Source of the DNA: CAIMUX01 sp964473865
GTDB lineage: Bacteria; Eisenbacteria; RBG-16-71-46; CAIMUX01
Assembly (NCBI GenBank): GCA_964473865.1
Contig: CAYYQN010000010.1
Location: 1-64,000 of the forward strand
Length of the DNA stretch: 64,000 nt
Direction: 5' to 3'
The notes beneath the pieces were generated by a model. It was not told where the DNA came from and made no database searches. It saw nothing but the letters and a program-made list of their open reading frames with translations. The translations under genes and the position numbers were made by a program. Shown in pieces: positions 44,421 through 52,672 of this stretch; the first letter of the stretch is position 1, and each line of letters starts with the position of its first letter.

Positions 44421-45599
44421 ATGAACCGCATGTTGCGGCTGACCGGTTCCGCCCTGCTTGCCGGTCTGTTCCTGAACGGCTGCAGCGACAAGTTCACCGA
44501 TGTCGAGATGCACCTGGGCGCCGAGGACCGCGTGCGCCCGCTGGCGATCCTCTGCGAGCCTCCGGAGTCGTCTCCGGGCGACACGGTGAGCGTGACTCTG
44601 CTCTGCTATGCACCTGATCCGTCCAGCCTGCAGATCGACTGGAAGGTCGCGTTGGACTACAACCTGGGCCGGTATGAAACAGACGAGGTGGAACGCCACG
44701 TCGTGGACCTGGAGGCAACGCAGCCGGTCCCGCCGCCGGTGGACGACGGCCGCGGCTTTCTTCGCCAGACGTTCCGGTATGTGGTGCCGGAGTCGGCGTT
44801 GACGTGGGCTTCCAGCCTGCCCGATCCCTTGATCGACGAGGCGATGATCGCCCTCGCCGCAGCGCTGCTGCCGGCCGGGTCGACGGCGCCGAACTCGAAG
44901 ACGGCGGTGGAGGCCTATCTGCGCGATCTCTCCGAGAGTGAGCTGGCGGCGATGCCTCCCGAGATGCAGGTGGCGGCTTTGGCGCTGGCCGACCGGTTCG
45001 CCTGCCGCGTCCGGTTTCGGGCCACCTTGCAGGAGCGGATCGTGGTGGACGTGACCCGCTGTCTGACCGTCCGTCACAGCCGGCGGCTCCGCAGTCCGAA
45101 TACCAACCTCAACCCGGGAGTCTCGGAGTTCGAGATCATCGGCATTCCGCATCCGGACGCGAAGTACAGCGAACGGTCGCGGTACGAGTCCGAGCTGGTT
45201 CATTATCCCTTCCAGCCGGCGACCGGCGCTCTGCCGGAGGCGCGTGTCCCCCGCCGGGACGGATGGACCTACTACCTCGTCATGGAAACCGCGCTACAGC
45301 AATACACCTCGCCGTACTCCGGGGAGGGTTGGTTCGAGGAACAGGACCGCTATCGGTGGTACTACTTCCGGCTGGACAACCCCGGCGACCAATACGCGCT
45401 CTTCCGGGACGATCAGGGGGATGCCACCCAGATGTGGGCCCTGGACGAAAACGTCCGCCTGGAACCACCGGCGCCGGCCGCGGAGAGCCGGTACCGACTC
45501 TTCGGCTGCGTGCGCGACGAACGCCCCGAGTGGCAGCTCTACCAGGCGTCACCGGGGCTGACGGTGGCGATGGGGGAGGTCGTGTTCACAGCCCCGTGA
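44421..45599 (+). CDS. exported lipoprotein, partner of the TonB receptor
   Basis: The 392-residue protein has a lipoprotein signal (LLAGLFLNGCSDK, lipidated Cys21) and a beta-rich body that I cannot assign to a family. It contains no metal-binding cluster or hydrolase motif. AGGAGGAG precedes the ATG, 11 bases after the receptor stop. By position it may be a surface substrate-binding lipoprotein or a co-receptor. It is the last gene of the sigma-54-promoted operon. Confidence 0.72.
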   Translation: MNRMLRLTGSALLAGLFLNGCSDKFTDVEMHLGAEDRVRPLAILCEPPESSPGDTVSVTLLCYAPDPSSLQIDWKVALDYNLGRYETDEVERHVVDLEATQPVPPPVDDGRGFLRQTFRYVVPESALTWASSLPDPLIDEAMIALAAALLPAGSTAPNSKTAVEAYLRDLSESELAAMPPEMQVAALALADRFACRVRFRATLQERIVVDVTRCLTVRHSRRLRSPNTNLNPGVSEFEIIGIPHPDAKYSERSRYESELVHYPFQPATGALPEARVPRRDGWTYYLVMETALQQYTSPYSGEGWFEEQDRYRWYYFRLDNPGDQYALFRDDQGDATQMWALDENVRLEPPAPAAESRYRLFGCVRDERPEWQLYQASPGLTVAMGEVVFTAP

Positions 45600-45694
45600 G
45601 CAAATCTGCGGAATCGCATCGGCGCCTGCTCGGATGCGTTGGAGCGTGAGCAATCACCCAGGCCTTGAGCAGACCCGCGAAATCGCATCGGCGC
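45597..45694. repeat. pair of imperfect 29-bp direct repeats
   Basis: Copies at 45597-45625 and 45666-45694 agree at 25 of 29 positions, and all four differences are transitions. The first copy begins in the stop codon of the lipoprotein gene. A partial third GAGCAATC lies between them, and CGCATC/GATGCG (45615-45620, 45633-45638) form a weak hairpin. Confidence 0.6.
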
Positions 45695-45709
45695 GTACCG
45701 CCGGCTTCC

Positions 45710-45730
45710 GGGTTGCGGGTTGCGGGTTGC
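45710..45730. repeat. three tandem GGGTTGC heptamers
   Basis: GGGTTGC occurs three times in a row followed by GG, in the convergent gap before the hydF stop. It is a simple-sequence repeat with a G-run periodicity. Confidence 0.75.
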
Positions 45731-45757
45731 GGAACTGCACGACTGGCGCCGCGGACC

Positions 45758-46987
45758 TCAAGGCTGGCCCATCCGATAGATCTCCATCGCTTCCGGAAAC
45801 GGAGCGAGCGCCCGCGAGAAGACGCCCAGGGACCAGGCGATCGACATCCCGAAGTTGGTGATCGGCACGCCGGCCTGCCGCGCCTTGAGCACGCGCGAGA
45901 GCACCTCCCGCCGGTTCCACATGCACGCGCCGCAGTGGATGATGAGCCTGTACTCCGGCAGATCATCCGGCCAGTCCCGCCCCTGGGTGTTCAGGATCTC
46001 GAGCTTGCCGCCGACGTACTGGGTAAGCCAACGCGGGATCTTGACCCGCGCGATGTCATCGCCGATCGGATGGTGTGAACAGGCGTCGGCGATCAGCACA
46101 CGGTCGCCGGGCCGCAGCCGTTCGATGGCCATGGCCCCGCGCACGAACTCCGGCAGGTCTCCCTTGAAGCGCGCAAACAGGATGGAGAAGCTCGTCATCG
46201 GAATGTCGTCGGGGGTGTCTCCCGCCACCTTCAGGAACGCCTGGGAATCCGTGACCACCAGGGCCGGCTTCTTCTTCAGGGAGTCGAGCGCCTCGCGCAA
46301 CTCCCGCTCCTTGACCACCACGCACCACGAGTCGTTGTCGAGCAGATCGCGAATGGTCTGCACCTGCGGCAGGATCAGTCTTCCCTTGGGCGCTTCCTGG
46401 TCGATCGGGACCACGAGGATCACCAGGTCGCCGGGGCCCGCCAGGTTGCCGAGGATGCCCGGAGGGTTCACGAAGTCTTCCGGCGCCGAGCTCACCAGTT
46501 CCGCGCGGAGCTCGGCAATCCCCTCGCCGTGGGCGGCATCGGTCCGTACGAGCGGGAGGCGGGCCTCCTCGAGCCGCGCCCGCAGAGCGTCCGGCGGTTC
46601 TTCCAGATCGCGCTTATTGAAGACCACGATCACGGGGGTTCCGCGGCTGCCGAGCTCCCGCACGATTTCGTCTTCGAACTCGCCCCAGGCTCCACCTACG
46701 GCCACGACCAAGCCTAGATCGGTACGATCGAGGATCGCGCGGGTCTTCTGAACGCGCATGTCGCCCAGGGCACCGGTGTCGTCGATGCCAGCGGTATCGA
46801 TGAACAGGACCGGACCCAAGGGGAGCAGCTCCATTGGCTTCTCTACCGGATCGGTGGTGGTCCCGGCCACGGCGGAGACGATCGAGACCTGTTGGCGGGT
46901 CAGCGCGTTCAACAACGACGACTTCCCGACGTTGCGGCGCCCGAAGATGCCGATGTGCAGGCGCATCCCCTTGGGGGTAGTCTTCAT
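45758..46987 (-). CDS. hydF: [FeFe]-hydrogenase H-cluster maturation GTPase HydF
   Basis: The 409-residue protein has a GTPase domain with the P-loop GRRNVGKSS (16-24) and FNKRDLEE, a dimerisation domain, and the C-terminal cluster domain with Cys303 (ACSHHPIGDD), Cys352 and Cys355 (HCGACMW), the ligand set of HydF scaffolds. HydF receives the 2Fe precursor made by HydG and HydE and passes it to HydA. It is the last gene of the operon, overlapping the aspA stop by 4 bases. Confidence 0.95.
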   Translation of the reverse strand: MKTTPKGMRLHIGIFGRRNVGKSSLLNALTRQQVSIVSAVAGTTTDPVEKPMELLPLGPVLFIDTAGIDDTGALGDMRVQKTRAILDRTDLGLVVAVGGAWGEFEDEIVRELGSRGTPVIVVFNKRDLEEPPDALRARLEEARLPLVRTDAAHGEGIAELRAELVSSAPEDFVNPPGILGNLAGPGDLVILVVPIDQEAPKGRLILPQVQTIRDLLDNDSWCVVVKERELREALDSLKKKPALVVTDSQAFLKVAGDTPDDIPMTSFSILFARFKGDLPEFVRGAMAIERLRPGDRVLIADACSHHPIGDDIARVKIPRWLTQYVGGKLEILNTQGRDWPDDLPEYRLIIHCGACMWNRREVLSRVLKARQAGVPITNFGMSIAWSLGVFSRALAPFPEAMEIYRMGQP

Positions 46988-48492
46988 CGCCCTTCCTCGG
47001 ACCGAGGGGGTTCCATCGGTGCGGCGTCTCCGGCGCTCTTCGCGTCCGGCTCGGCCGCCGCCCCCTCAGGAGCTTCCCTCCCGGAACCCGCGGCCATCTC
47101 TCCCCAACCCAACCGCGTCACCGCCTCGGGCGACGTCAGCTCGGCGAACGTTTCGGCCGTGACATACCCGTCCTCCACCGCCACCGACCGTACCGTGCGC
47201 CCTCCCGCCCGCGCGCGCCGGGCGATTTCCCCGGCGCGCTCGTAGCCGACTGCGGGAAGCAGCGCCGTCACCGTGGCCGTCGCCCCGTCCACCATCTGCG
47301 CGCAGCGCCCGGGGTCCGCGGTGATCCCCTCCACGCATTGCTCCCGCAGCACGGTCGTGGCCCGGTCCAGCAGGTCAAGGCTTCCGAGCAAACCTTCGGC
47401 AATCAGCGGCAGGAACGGGTTCAACTCCAGGCTCCCCAGCGCGCCGGCCTGCGCGATCATCGAGTCATTGGCCATGACCTGCATCGCCGCCTGCGATGCC
47501 GCCTCCGGGATGACCGGATTCACCTTGCCCGGCATGATCGAGGAGCCCGCTTGTCGCGCCGGGAGATGTATCTCGCCCAGTCCCGCGTCCGGCCCCGAGG
47601 AAAGCAGGCGCAGGTCCCCGCTCACCTTCAGTAGATTGACCGCACAGGCCTTGAGGATGCCGCTGACCTCGACGAAGACGTCCGCGTTCTGGGTCGCCTC
47701 CACCAGATTCTCCGCGCGGGCCAGGCCAATTCCGGTGATGGCGCGCAGATGCTCGGTAGCCCGGAAGATGAACCGCCGCGGGGCGCCGACGCCGGTACCG
47801 ATGGCGGTGCCGCCGAGGTTGACCACCCGCAGCCGCTCCTCGCACTTGTAGATCCGCCAACGGTCGCGGCCGAACGCCTCCGCATAGGCCGACATCTCGC
47901 GTCCCAGAGTCGTGAGGACGGCATCCCGCAGCTGGGTGCGGCCGACCTTGACCACGCCGGACAGTCCCCTCTCCTGGCGCTGGAACGCCTCCTGCAGCGC
48001 CACCACCGACCGCTCGAGGCGACGAAGCAGGGTGACCGCAGCCACGCGGAGCGCCGTCGGGTAGGCGTCGTTCGTCGACTGGTGGAGGTTGAGATCCTCC
48101 AGCGGGTGCAGGATCTCGTAGTCGCCCGGATGGTGTCCCAGAATCTGCAAGGCTCGATTGCACAGCACTTCATTTACGCACATATTGGTCGAGGTGCCGG
48201 CCCCGCCCTGCAACGCGTCGACCACGACCTGCGGGTCGAGATCGCCGCCGATCATCTCTGCGCAGGCGGCCTCAATGGCCTCTGTCGTGGGAGCGTCCCA
48301 GCGTCCCAGCTCGTGATTGGCGCGAGCGCAGGCGAGCTTGACGGCACCGAAGGCGTGGATCAGCTCCCGATGCACCGGCCGGCCGGCGAGGGGGAAGCAT
48401 TCCCGGGCCCGCAGCGTGTGAATCCCCCATAGGACGCCGGCCGGCACCTCGCGTTCGCCAAGAAGGTCCGTTTCCTTCCGGGGGAGGCACAT
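46984..48492 (-). CDS. aspA: aspartate ammonia-lyase
   Basis: The 502-residue enzyme belongs to the fumarase/aspartase superfamily, with the catalytic SS-loop GSSIMPGKVNPVIPE and the upstream GGAGTSTNMCVNEVL and QSTNDAYPTALR motifs. It interconverts aspartate with fumarate and ammonia. A Pro/Glu/Ala-rich tail of about 40 residues follows the catalytic fold. It is embedded between hydG and hydF, an arrangement I recall from other hyd operons, and may supply ammonia for the bridging amine of the H-cluster (inference). Confidence 0.88.
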   Translation of the reverse strand: MCLPRKETDLLGEREVPAGVLWGIHTLRARECFPLAGRPVHRELIHAFGAVKLACARANHELGRWDAPTTEAIEAACAEMIGGDLDPQVVVDALQGGAGTSTNMCVNEVLCNRALQILGHHPGDYEILHPLEDLNLHQSTNDAYPTALRVAAVTLLRRLERSVVALQEAFQRQERGLSGVVKVGRTQLRDAVLTTLGREMSAYAEAFGRDRWRIYKCEERLRVVNLGGTAIGTGVGAPRRFIFRATEHLRAITGIGLARAENLVEATQNADVFVEVSGILKACAVNLLKVSGDLRLLSSGPDAGLGEIHLPARQAGSSIMPGKVNPVIPEAASQAAMQVMANDSMIAQAGALGSLELNPFLPLIAEGLLGSLDLLDRATTVLREQCVEGITADPGRCAQMVDGATATVTALLPAVGYERAGEIARRARAGGRTVRSVAVEDGYVTAETFAELTSPEAVTRLGWGEMAAGSGREAPEGAAAEPDAKSAGDAAPMEPPRSEEGR

Positions 48493-48501
48493 CGCCGGTG
48501 C

Positions 48502-49914
48502 CTAGAAGTACAGGTCCCGGTCGCCCGTCTCACGGATACGGGCGAGGCGGTCCAACAACACCGACTTCTGCGGCCCTTCCGGCATCCTGGCCAGCTCGGC
48601 CGTGAGCAGCGCCTCTCCCGCCGCCCGCGTCTCCTCGGAGGCATAGTCCACGAGGTACTCGACCAGCGTGGTCAGCGCATTGGGCGTGCAGAAACGCTTG
48701 ATGAACCCCGGCACAGCGAATTCCATGAAGTGCTCACCCGTGCGGCCGAGCCGATAGCAGGAGGTGCAGAAGCTCGGGACGTAGCCGTCGACCATCAACT
48801 CGCGCATCACGGTGTCGAGGGAGCGGATGTCGCCCAGCTCGAACTGCTCAAGCTCCATGCACTGGGCATCTCCGGCTTCGGTGTAGCCCCCCAGCTCCAG
48901 GCGGGTGCCCGCATCGATCTGGGAGACCCCGAACGACATCGCGGTGCGCCGGAGATCTCCCTCCTCGCGCGCCGTGAGAATCAGTCCGGTATACGGAACG
49001 GCGAGCCGCAAGATCGCGATCAGCCGCAGGAAGGACCGATCATCCACCAGATGACGCTCGTCGAGACGCACCCCCGAGGCCGGCCGCAGGCGCGGGAAGC
49101 TGATGGTGTGCGGGCCCACTCCGTACCGTTCCTGGAGATGCAGCGCGTGTCGCACCAGACCCAAGACCTCGAATCGCCAGTCGTGCAGGCCGAACAGCGC
49201 GCCGATCCCGACATCGTCGCAGCCGGCTTCCATGGCCCGGCTGAGCGCGTCGATACGCCAGAGGTAATCACCTTTCCGCGTCCCCCGGGGGTGGACCCGG
49301 GCGTAGGTGTCGTGGTGGTAGGTCTCCTGAAAGACCTGGTACGTCCCGATCCCCGACTCCTTGATGGTGCGAAACCCCTCGTGGTCGAACGGCGCGGCGT
49401 TGATGTTGACCCGCCGGATCTCGCCGGGGCCCTTGCGGACGGAGTAGACCGTGCGAACCGTGTCCGCGATGAATCCGGCGTCGTAGTTCGGGTGCTCGCC
49501 GAACACCAGGATGAGCCGCTTGTGCCCCTTCACCTCGAGTGCGGTCACCTGCTCCCGAACCTGCTCCCGGTCCAGGGTTCGCCGGATCGCCTCCGGGTTG
49601 CTGCGTCGAAACCCGCAATAGGCGCAATCATTCGTGCACTCGTTCCCGATGTACAACGGGGCGAAGAGGACGATGCGATTCCCGTAAACGGTCTCCTTCA
49701 GCATCCGAGCCGCCCGGAAGATCTCATCGACGAGAAGCGGGTCCTCCGCTCGAAGCAGGACCGCCGTCTCCTCCACCGACAGCGCCTGCTTGCTCAGGCT
49801 CTTGGATACGACCTCTCGCACGTGCGCGGGATCCGGCATCCTCGCCTCGAGCAGGCCTTCGAGTTCTGAGTCGACAATGAAGTCGACGGCGGCCTCGCTC
49901 AGCTTCCGGTTCAT
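48502..49914 (-). CDS. hydG: [FeFe]-hydrogenase maturase HydG (tyrosine lyase)
   Basis: The 470-residue radical SAM enzyme has the cluster motif CTNDCAYC (Cys93, 97, 100) and the C-terminal auxiliary-cluster motif C-x2-C-x22-C at Cys383, Cys386 and Cys409. HydG cleaves tyrosine to CO and cyanide and builds the Fe(CO)2CN synthon for the H-cluster. GGAAGGAAGG precedes the ATG at 49914, which overlaps the hydE stop by 4 bases. Confidence 0.95.
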   Translation of the reverse strand: MNRKLSEAAVDFIVDSELEGLLEARMPDPAHVREVVSKSLSKQALSVEETAVLLRAEDPLLVDEIFRAARMLKETVYGNRIVLFAPLYIGNECTNDCAYCGFRRSNPEAIRRTLDREQVREQVTALEVKGHKRLILVFGEHPNYDAGFIADTVRTVYSVRKGPGEIRRVNINAAPFDHEGFRTIKESGIGTYQVFQETYHHDTYARVHPRGTRKGDYLWRIDALSRAMEAGCDDVGIGALFGLHDWRFEVLGLVRHALHLQERYGVGPHTISFPRLRPASGVRLDERHLVDDRSFLRLIAILRLAVPYTGLILTAREEGDLRRTAMSFGVSQIDAGTRLELGGYTEAGDAQCMELEQFELGDIRSLDTVMRELMVDGYVPSFCTSCYRLGRTGEHFMEFAVPGFIKRFCTPNALTTLVEYLVDYASEETRAAGEALLTAELARMPEGPQKSVLLDRLARIRETGDRDLYF

Positions 49915-51053
49915 GGCCTTCCTTCCGCAACCCGGCTCTGCCGCGCCGGGGAGTCTCCGCGACCGGCGCCGATGCTGCGGCCGATCGACCGAATCCGATC
50001 GGCCAGGCAGGTGTGACACGCTTCGCCGGTCTCGGTCACGCAGGCCTTACCGGGATAGATCTCATAGCCGATCCGATACTCCGGCGGCGTCAGGTTGGGC
50101 ATGACGACGTTGGCGCCGCGCCGCAAGCCCAGCTCGCGTCCTTGCGCGCGATCGATGGTGGCGAGGGCCGTAGTGCTGGGGATATTGGCCTTCGGGCAGA
50201 CAAGGCGGGCCAACGCCACCACTTTGAGCGTGGTCAGCTCGTCGTTCGGGACCTGCTCTTCCCGTGACCCGGGAGAGGTGTTCGCAGCGCACGGCTCGGG
50301 AGCGCGTGATCCCTTCCCCGCTCCCTCGGGCGGAACCTGGCTGTGAGTGGCCTCCGCGCGCGCGCGGCCCAAGGGCGTCGCCGGATGCGGTATGTACGGT
50401 CCGATGCCGATCATGTCCAGGTCGAGGCGGCGGAACTGCTCGATGTCGCCGGCGAGGTCTTCCCAGGACTGGCCGGGAATCCCCACCATGACGCCGCTGC
50501 CCACCTCATAGCCCATCTCCCGAAGCCGCTGCAGGAGCGCGATCCGGTCGGAGCGGATCCCCGGCAACGCCGGGTGGATCCGGTCGTACAAGCGATCGTT
50601 CGAGGTTTCGAACCGCAGAAGATAGCGATCGGCACCGGCGTCCCGCCACTGCTTGAGCTCCGGGTCCCGCCGTTCGCCGAGACTGAGCGTGACCGCCAGG
50701 GGAGTCTCGGCCTTGATGCGCCGGACCACCTCCGCCATCCACTCCGCGGTGGTGCCGTAGTCTTCTCCGGACTGGAGCACGACCGTGCCGTAGCCGAATC
50801 GCACGGCGTCTCGGGCGCACGCGAGGATCTGCTCCCCGGTCATCCGGTAGCGGAAGAGTCCGCGATTGTCGTGGCGCAGACCACAGTAGCCGCACAGGCG
50901 AACGCAGTGATTCGAGAACTCAACCAGTCCGCGCAGGTGGACCTCGTCGCCCACATTCTCGTGGCGCACGCGATCCGCCTCGCGCCAGAGCTCCTGCAGA
51001 CGGGTCTCCGACCGCTCGCGGAGCCAGTCCCGGATTCCCCGGCGGGTGATCAC
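49911..51053 (-). CDS. hydE: [FeFe]-hydrogenase maturase HydE
   Basis: The 380-residue radical SAM enzyme has the motif CVRLCGYC (Cys50, 54, 57) in FSNHCVRLCGYCGLRHDN, and ANIPSTTALATID and GANVVMPNLTP typical of HydE. It converts the HydG product to the dinuclear precursor. The GTG at 51053 overlaps the upstream stop by 4 bases. A low-complexity Pro/Gly/Ser/Glu-rich segment at about residues 236-267 interrupts the usual sequence between PLGRARAE and QVPNDELTTLKV. All expected catalytic motifs remain. Confidence 0.93.
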   Translation of the reverse strand: MITRRGIRDWLRERSETRLQELWREADRVRHENVGDEVHLRGLVEFSNHCVRLCGYCGLRHDNRGLFRYRMTGEQILACARDAVRFGYGTVVLQSGEDYGTTAEWMAEVVRRIKAETPLAVTLSLGERRDPELKQWRDAGADRYLLRFETSNDRLYDRIHPALPGIRSDRIALLQRLREMGYEVGSGVMVGIPGQSWEDLAGDIEQFRRLDLDMIGIGPYIPHPATPLGRARAEATHSQVPPEGAGKGSRAPEPCAANTSPGSREEQVPNDELTTLKVVALARLVCPKANIPSTTALATIDRAQGRELGLRRGANVVMPNLTPPEYRIGYEIYPGKACVTETGEACHTCLADRIRSIGRSIGAGRGDSPARQSRVAEGRP

Positions 51054-52261
51054 CGCGGCCCGGCCCCGTGGCGCGCCGGACTCTCGGCCGGACGGCCCGC
51101 AACAAACCCGGAGGCGCCGTTGCCGGTCGATCCCGAAACCGGTTCCGACAGCAGCTCTACCGTGAAGGTACTGCCGACGTCCGGCGTGCTCTGCACCGTG
51201 CAGTCGCCGCCGTACATGCGGGCCAACTTGCGAAGGATCGACAGCCCCAGTCCGCTGCCCATGACATGGCGCGTCTTTTCGTTCCTGATCCGCACGAATT
51301 CCTGGAAGAGGCGGCCACAATCTGCCTCGCTCATGCCGATGCCGGTGTCTCGAACCTCCACGCGGACCCGTCCTCCGGCCGCGTGCAGGGCCACCTCGAC
51401 ACGACCGCCGTCCCGGTTGTACTTTACCGCGTTGGTCAGGAGATTGTTCAATATGATCTCCATCTCACCCCGGTCGGCGGTGAGAAGTATCGGCTCATCG
51501 GCCCGAAGCTCGATGGAGATTCCCCGCGCCTGCGCATCCGGCTGCACCGACTCGATGGCCGCGCGGGCGACCTCTCGCAGGTCGACCGGCGCCAGTTCCC
51601 TCTTCTTCTGGCCCGATTCCAGACGGGTGAGATCGAGGAGGTCCATGATGAGCTTCCGCATCCCCTCGATGCGGATGAGACTGCGGTCGATTGCGCGCTC
51701 GGCCACCGCCGGATCTTCCCCGCCGGGCTTGTCCTTCAGGATGTAGAGGTACCCCTGGATCGCCGCCAGCGGCGCCTTCAATTCGTGCACGATGACCGAG
51801 AGAAGCTGGAAGCGTACCTGCCGCTTCTCCTGGGCGAGGCGCCGCGTCTCGCGCGTCAGCATCAGGTGACGGGTGGTCTTGCTGACGACCGCCTTCAGCT
51901 CGCCGGGCGTGAACGGCTTCGCCAGAAAGTCGTACGCCCCGCGCTTGGTCGCAACCACCGCGTTCTCCAGTGTGGCGTAAGCGGTCATCATGACGGTGAG
52001 AAACTCGACCGGCCGTTCAGACAGGGTTCCCAGGAGCTCGACCCCCGACATTCCCGGGAGCTGATGATCGAGGAGAACGATGTCGGGCGCCCGGGCGTCG
52101 ATCTTCTCCAGTCCCTCCTCGGCGCTGCCCGCCTCCTCCACCTCGAAGCGAAACTCGCCCTCGATGTCCGGAAGCTGGAGCGTGAAGTTGGAGAGGGCCC
52201 GGCCCACGGCCGCCCGCATCGGCGCCTCGTCCTCAATGATCAATACCCGTAGGGTCTCCAC
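51050..52261 (-). CDS. receiver-histidine kinase hybrid
   Basis: The 403-residue soluble protein has an N-terminal receiver (phospho-acceptor Asp65, TAYATLENAV, LAKPFTPGE) followed by HisKA with H-box LLSVIVHELKAPL (His159) and an ATPase domain (DTGIGMSE, GSGLGLSIL). There is no membrane segment, PAS domain or DNA-binding output. Its receiver could take phosphate from the hydrogenase-like kinase encoded two genes upstream. It overlaps hydE by 4 bases and follows the lone receiver gene by 3. Confidence 0.92.
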   Translation of the reverse strand: METLRVLIIEDEAPMRAAVGRALSNFTLQLPDIEGEFRFEVEEAGSAEEGLEKIDARAPDIVLLDHQLPGMSGVELLGTLSERPVEFLTVMMTAYATLENAVVATKRGAYDFLAKPFTPGELKAVVSKTTRHLMLTRETRRLAQEKRQVRFQLLSVIVHELKAPLAAIQGYLYILKDKPGGEDPAVAERAIDRSLIRIEGMRKLIMDLLDLTRLESGQKKRELAPVDLREVARAAIESVQPDAQARGISIELRADEPILLTADRGEMEIILNNLLTNAVKYNRDGGRVEVALHAAGGRVRVEVRDTGIGMSEADCGRLFQEFVRIRNEKTRHVMGSGLGLSILRKLARMYGGDCTVQSTPDVGSTFTVELLSEPVSGSTGNGASGFVAGRPAESPARHGAGPR

Positions 52262-52264
52262 GTC

Positions 52265-52672
52265 TCACCTCCGCAGGAGTCGATCCAGTTCCCGCCGGAG
52301 CTGCTCAAAGCGGACCGGTTTGGTCAGCATGGCGTCCGCCTTGATCCACGATCTCTCCGAGTCGCTGGTCGTGGAGAAGTCGAGCCCGGTTTCCGCGGCC
52401 ACACCGGTGACCATGATCACCGGCACCGGGGGCTCCAGCCTCTTGATCCGGTAGGCGAGCGCGAATCCCCCGTCGACGTGCTCCATCATCAGGTCGATGA
52501 TCGCCAGGTCCGGGTGAAGCGTCTCCAGCAATTCGGCCGCCTTGGACTCCCCCTCTGCCGCCACCACCCGGTATCCCGCGGCTTCCAGCTGCATGGTCAG
52601 CTGAAGCCGAAAATCCTCATCGTCGTCCACGACCAGGATCGTCCGCTGCTTTCGGGACTCCTCAACCGACAT
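52265..52672 (-). CDS. single-domain response regulator
   Basis: The 135-residue receiver has the acidic pocket VVDDDED, phospho-acceptor Asp60 in IIDLMME and the conserved Lys in LTKPVRFE. It has no output domain, like CheY or Spo0F. An expanded loop before the Lys (TGLDFSTTSDSERSWIKAD) is longer than usual. It overlaps the hydrogenase-like kinase stop by 11 bases and is its likely partner. Confidence 0.9.
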   Translation of the reverse strand: MSVEESRKQRTILVVDDDEDFRLQLTMQLEAAGYRVVAAEGESKAAELLETLHPDLAIIDLMMEHVDGGFALAYRIKRLEPPVPVIMVTGVAAETGLDFSTTSDSERSWIKADAMLTKPVRFEQLRRELDRLLRR

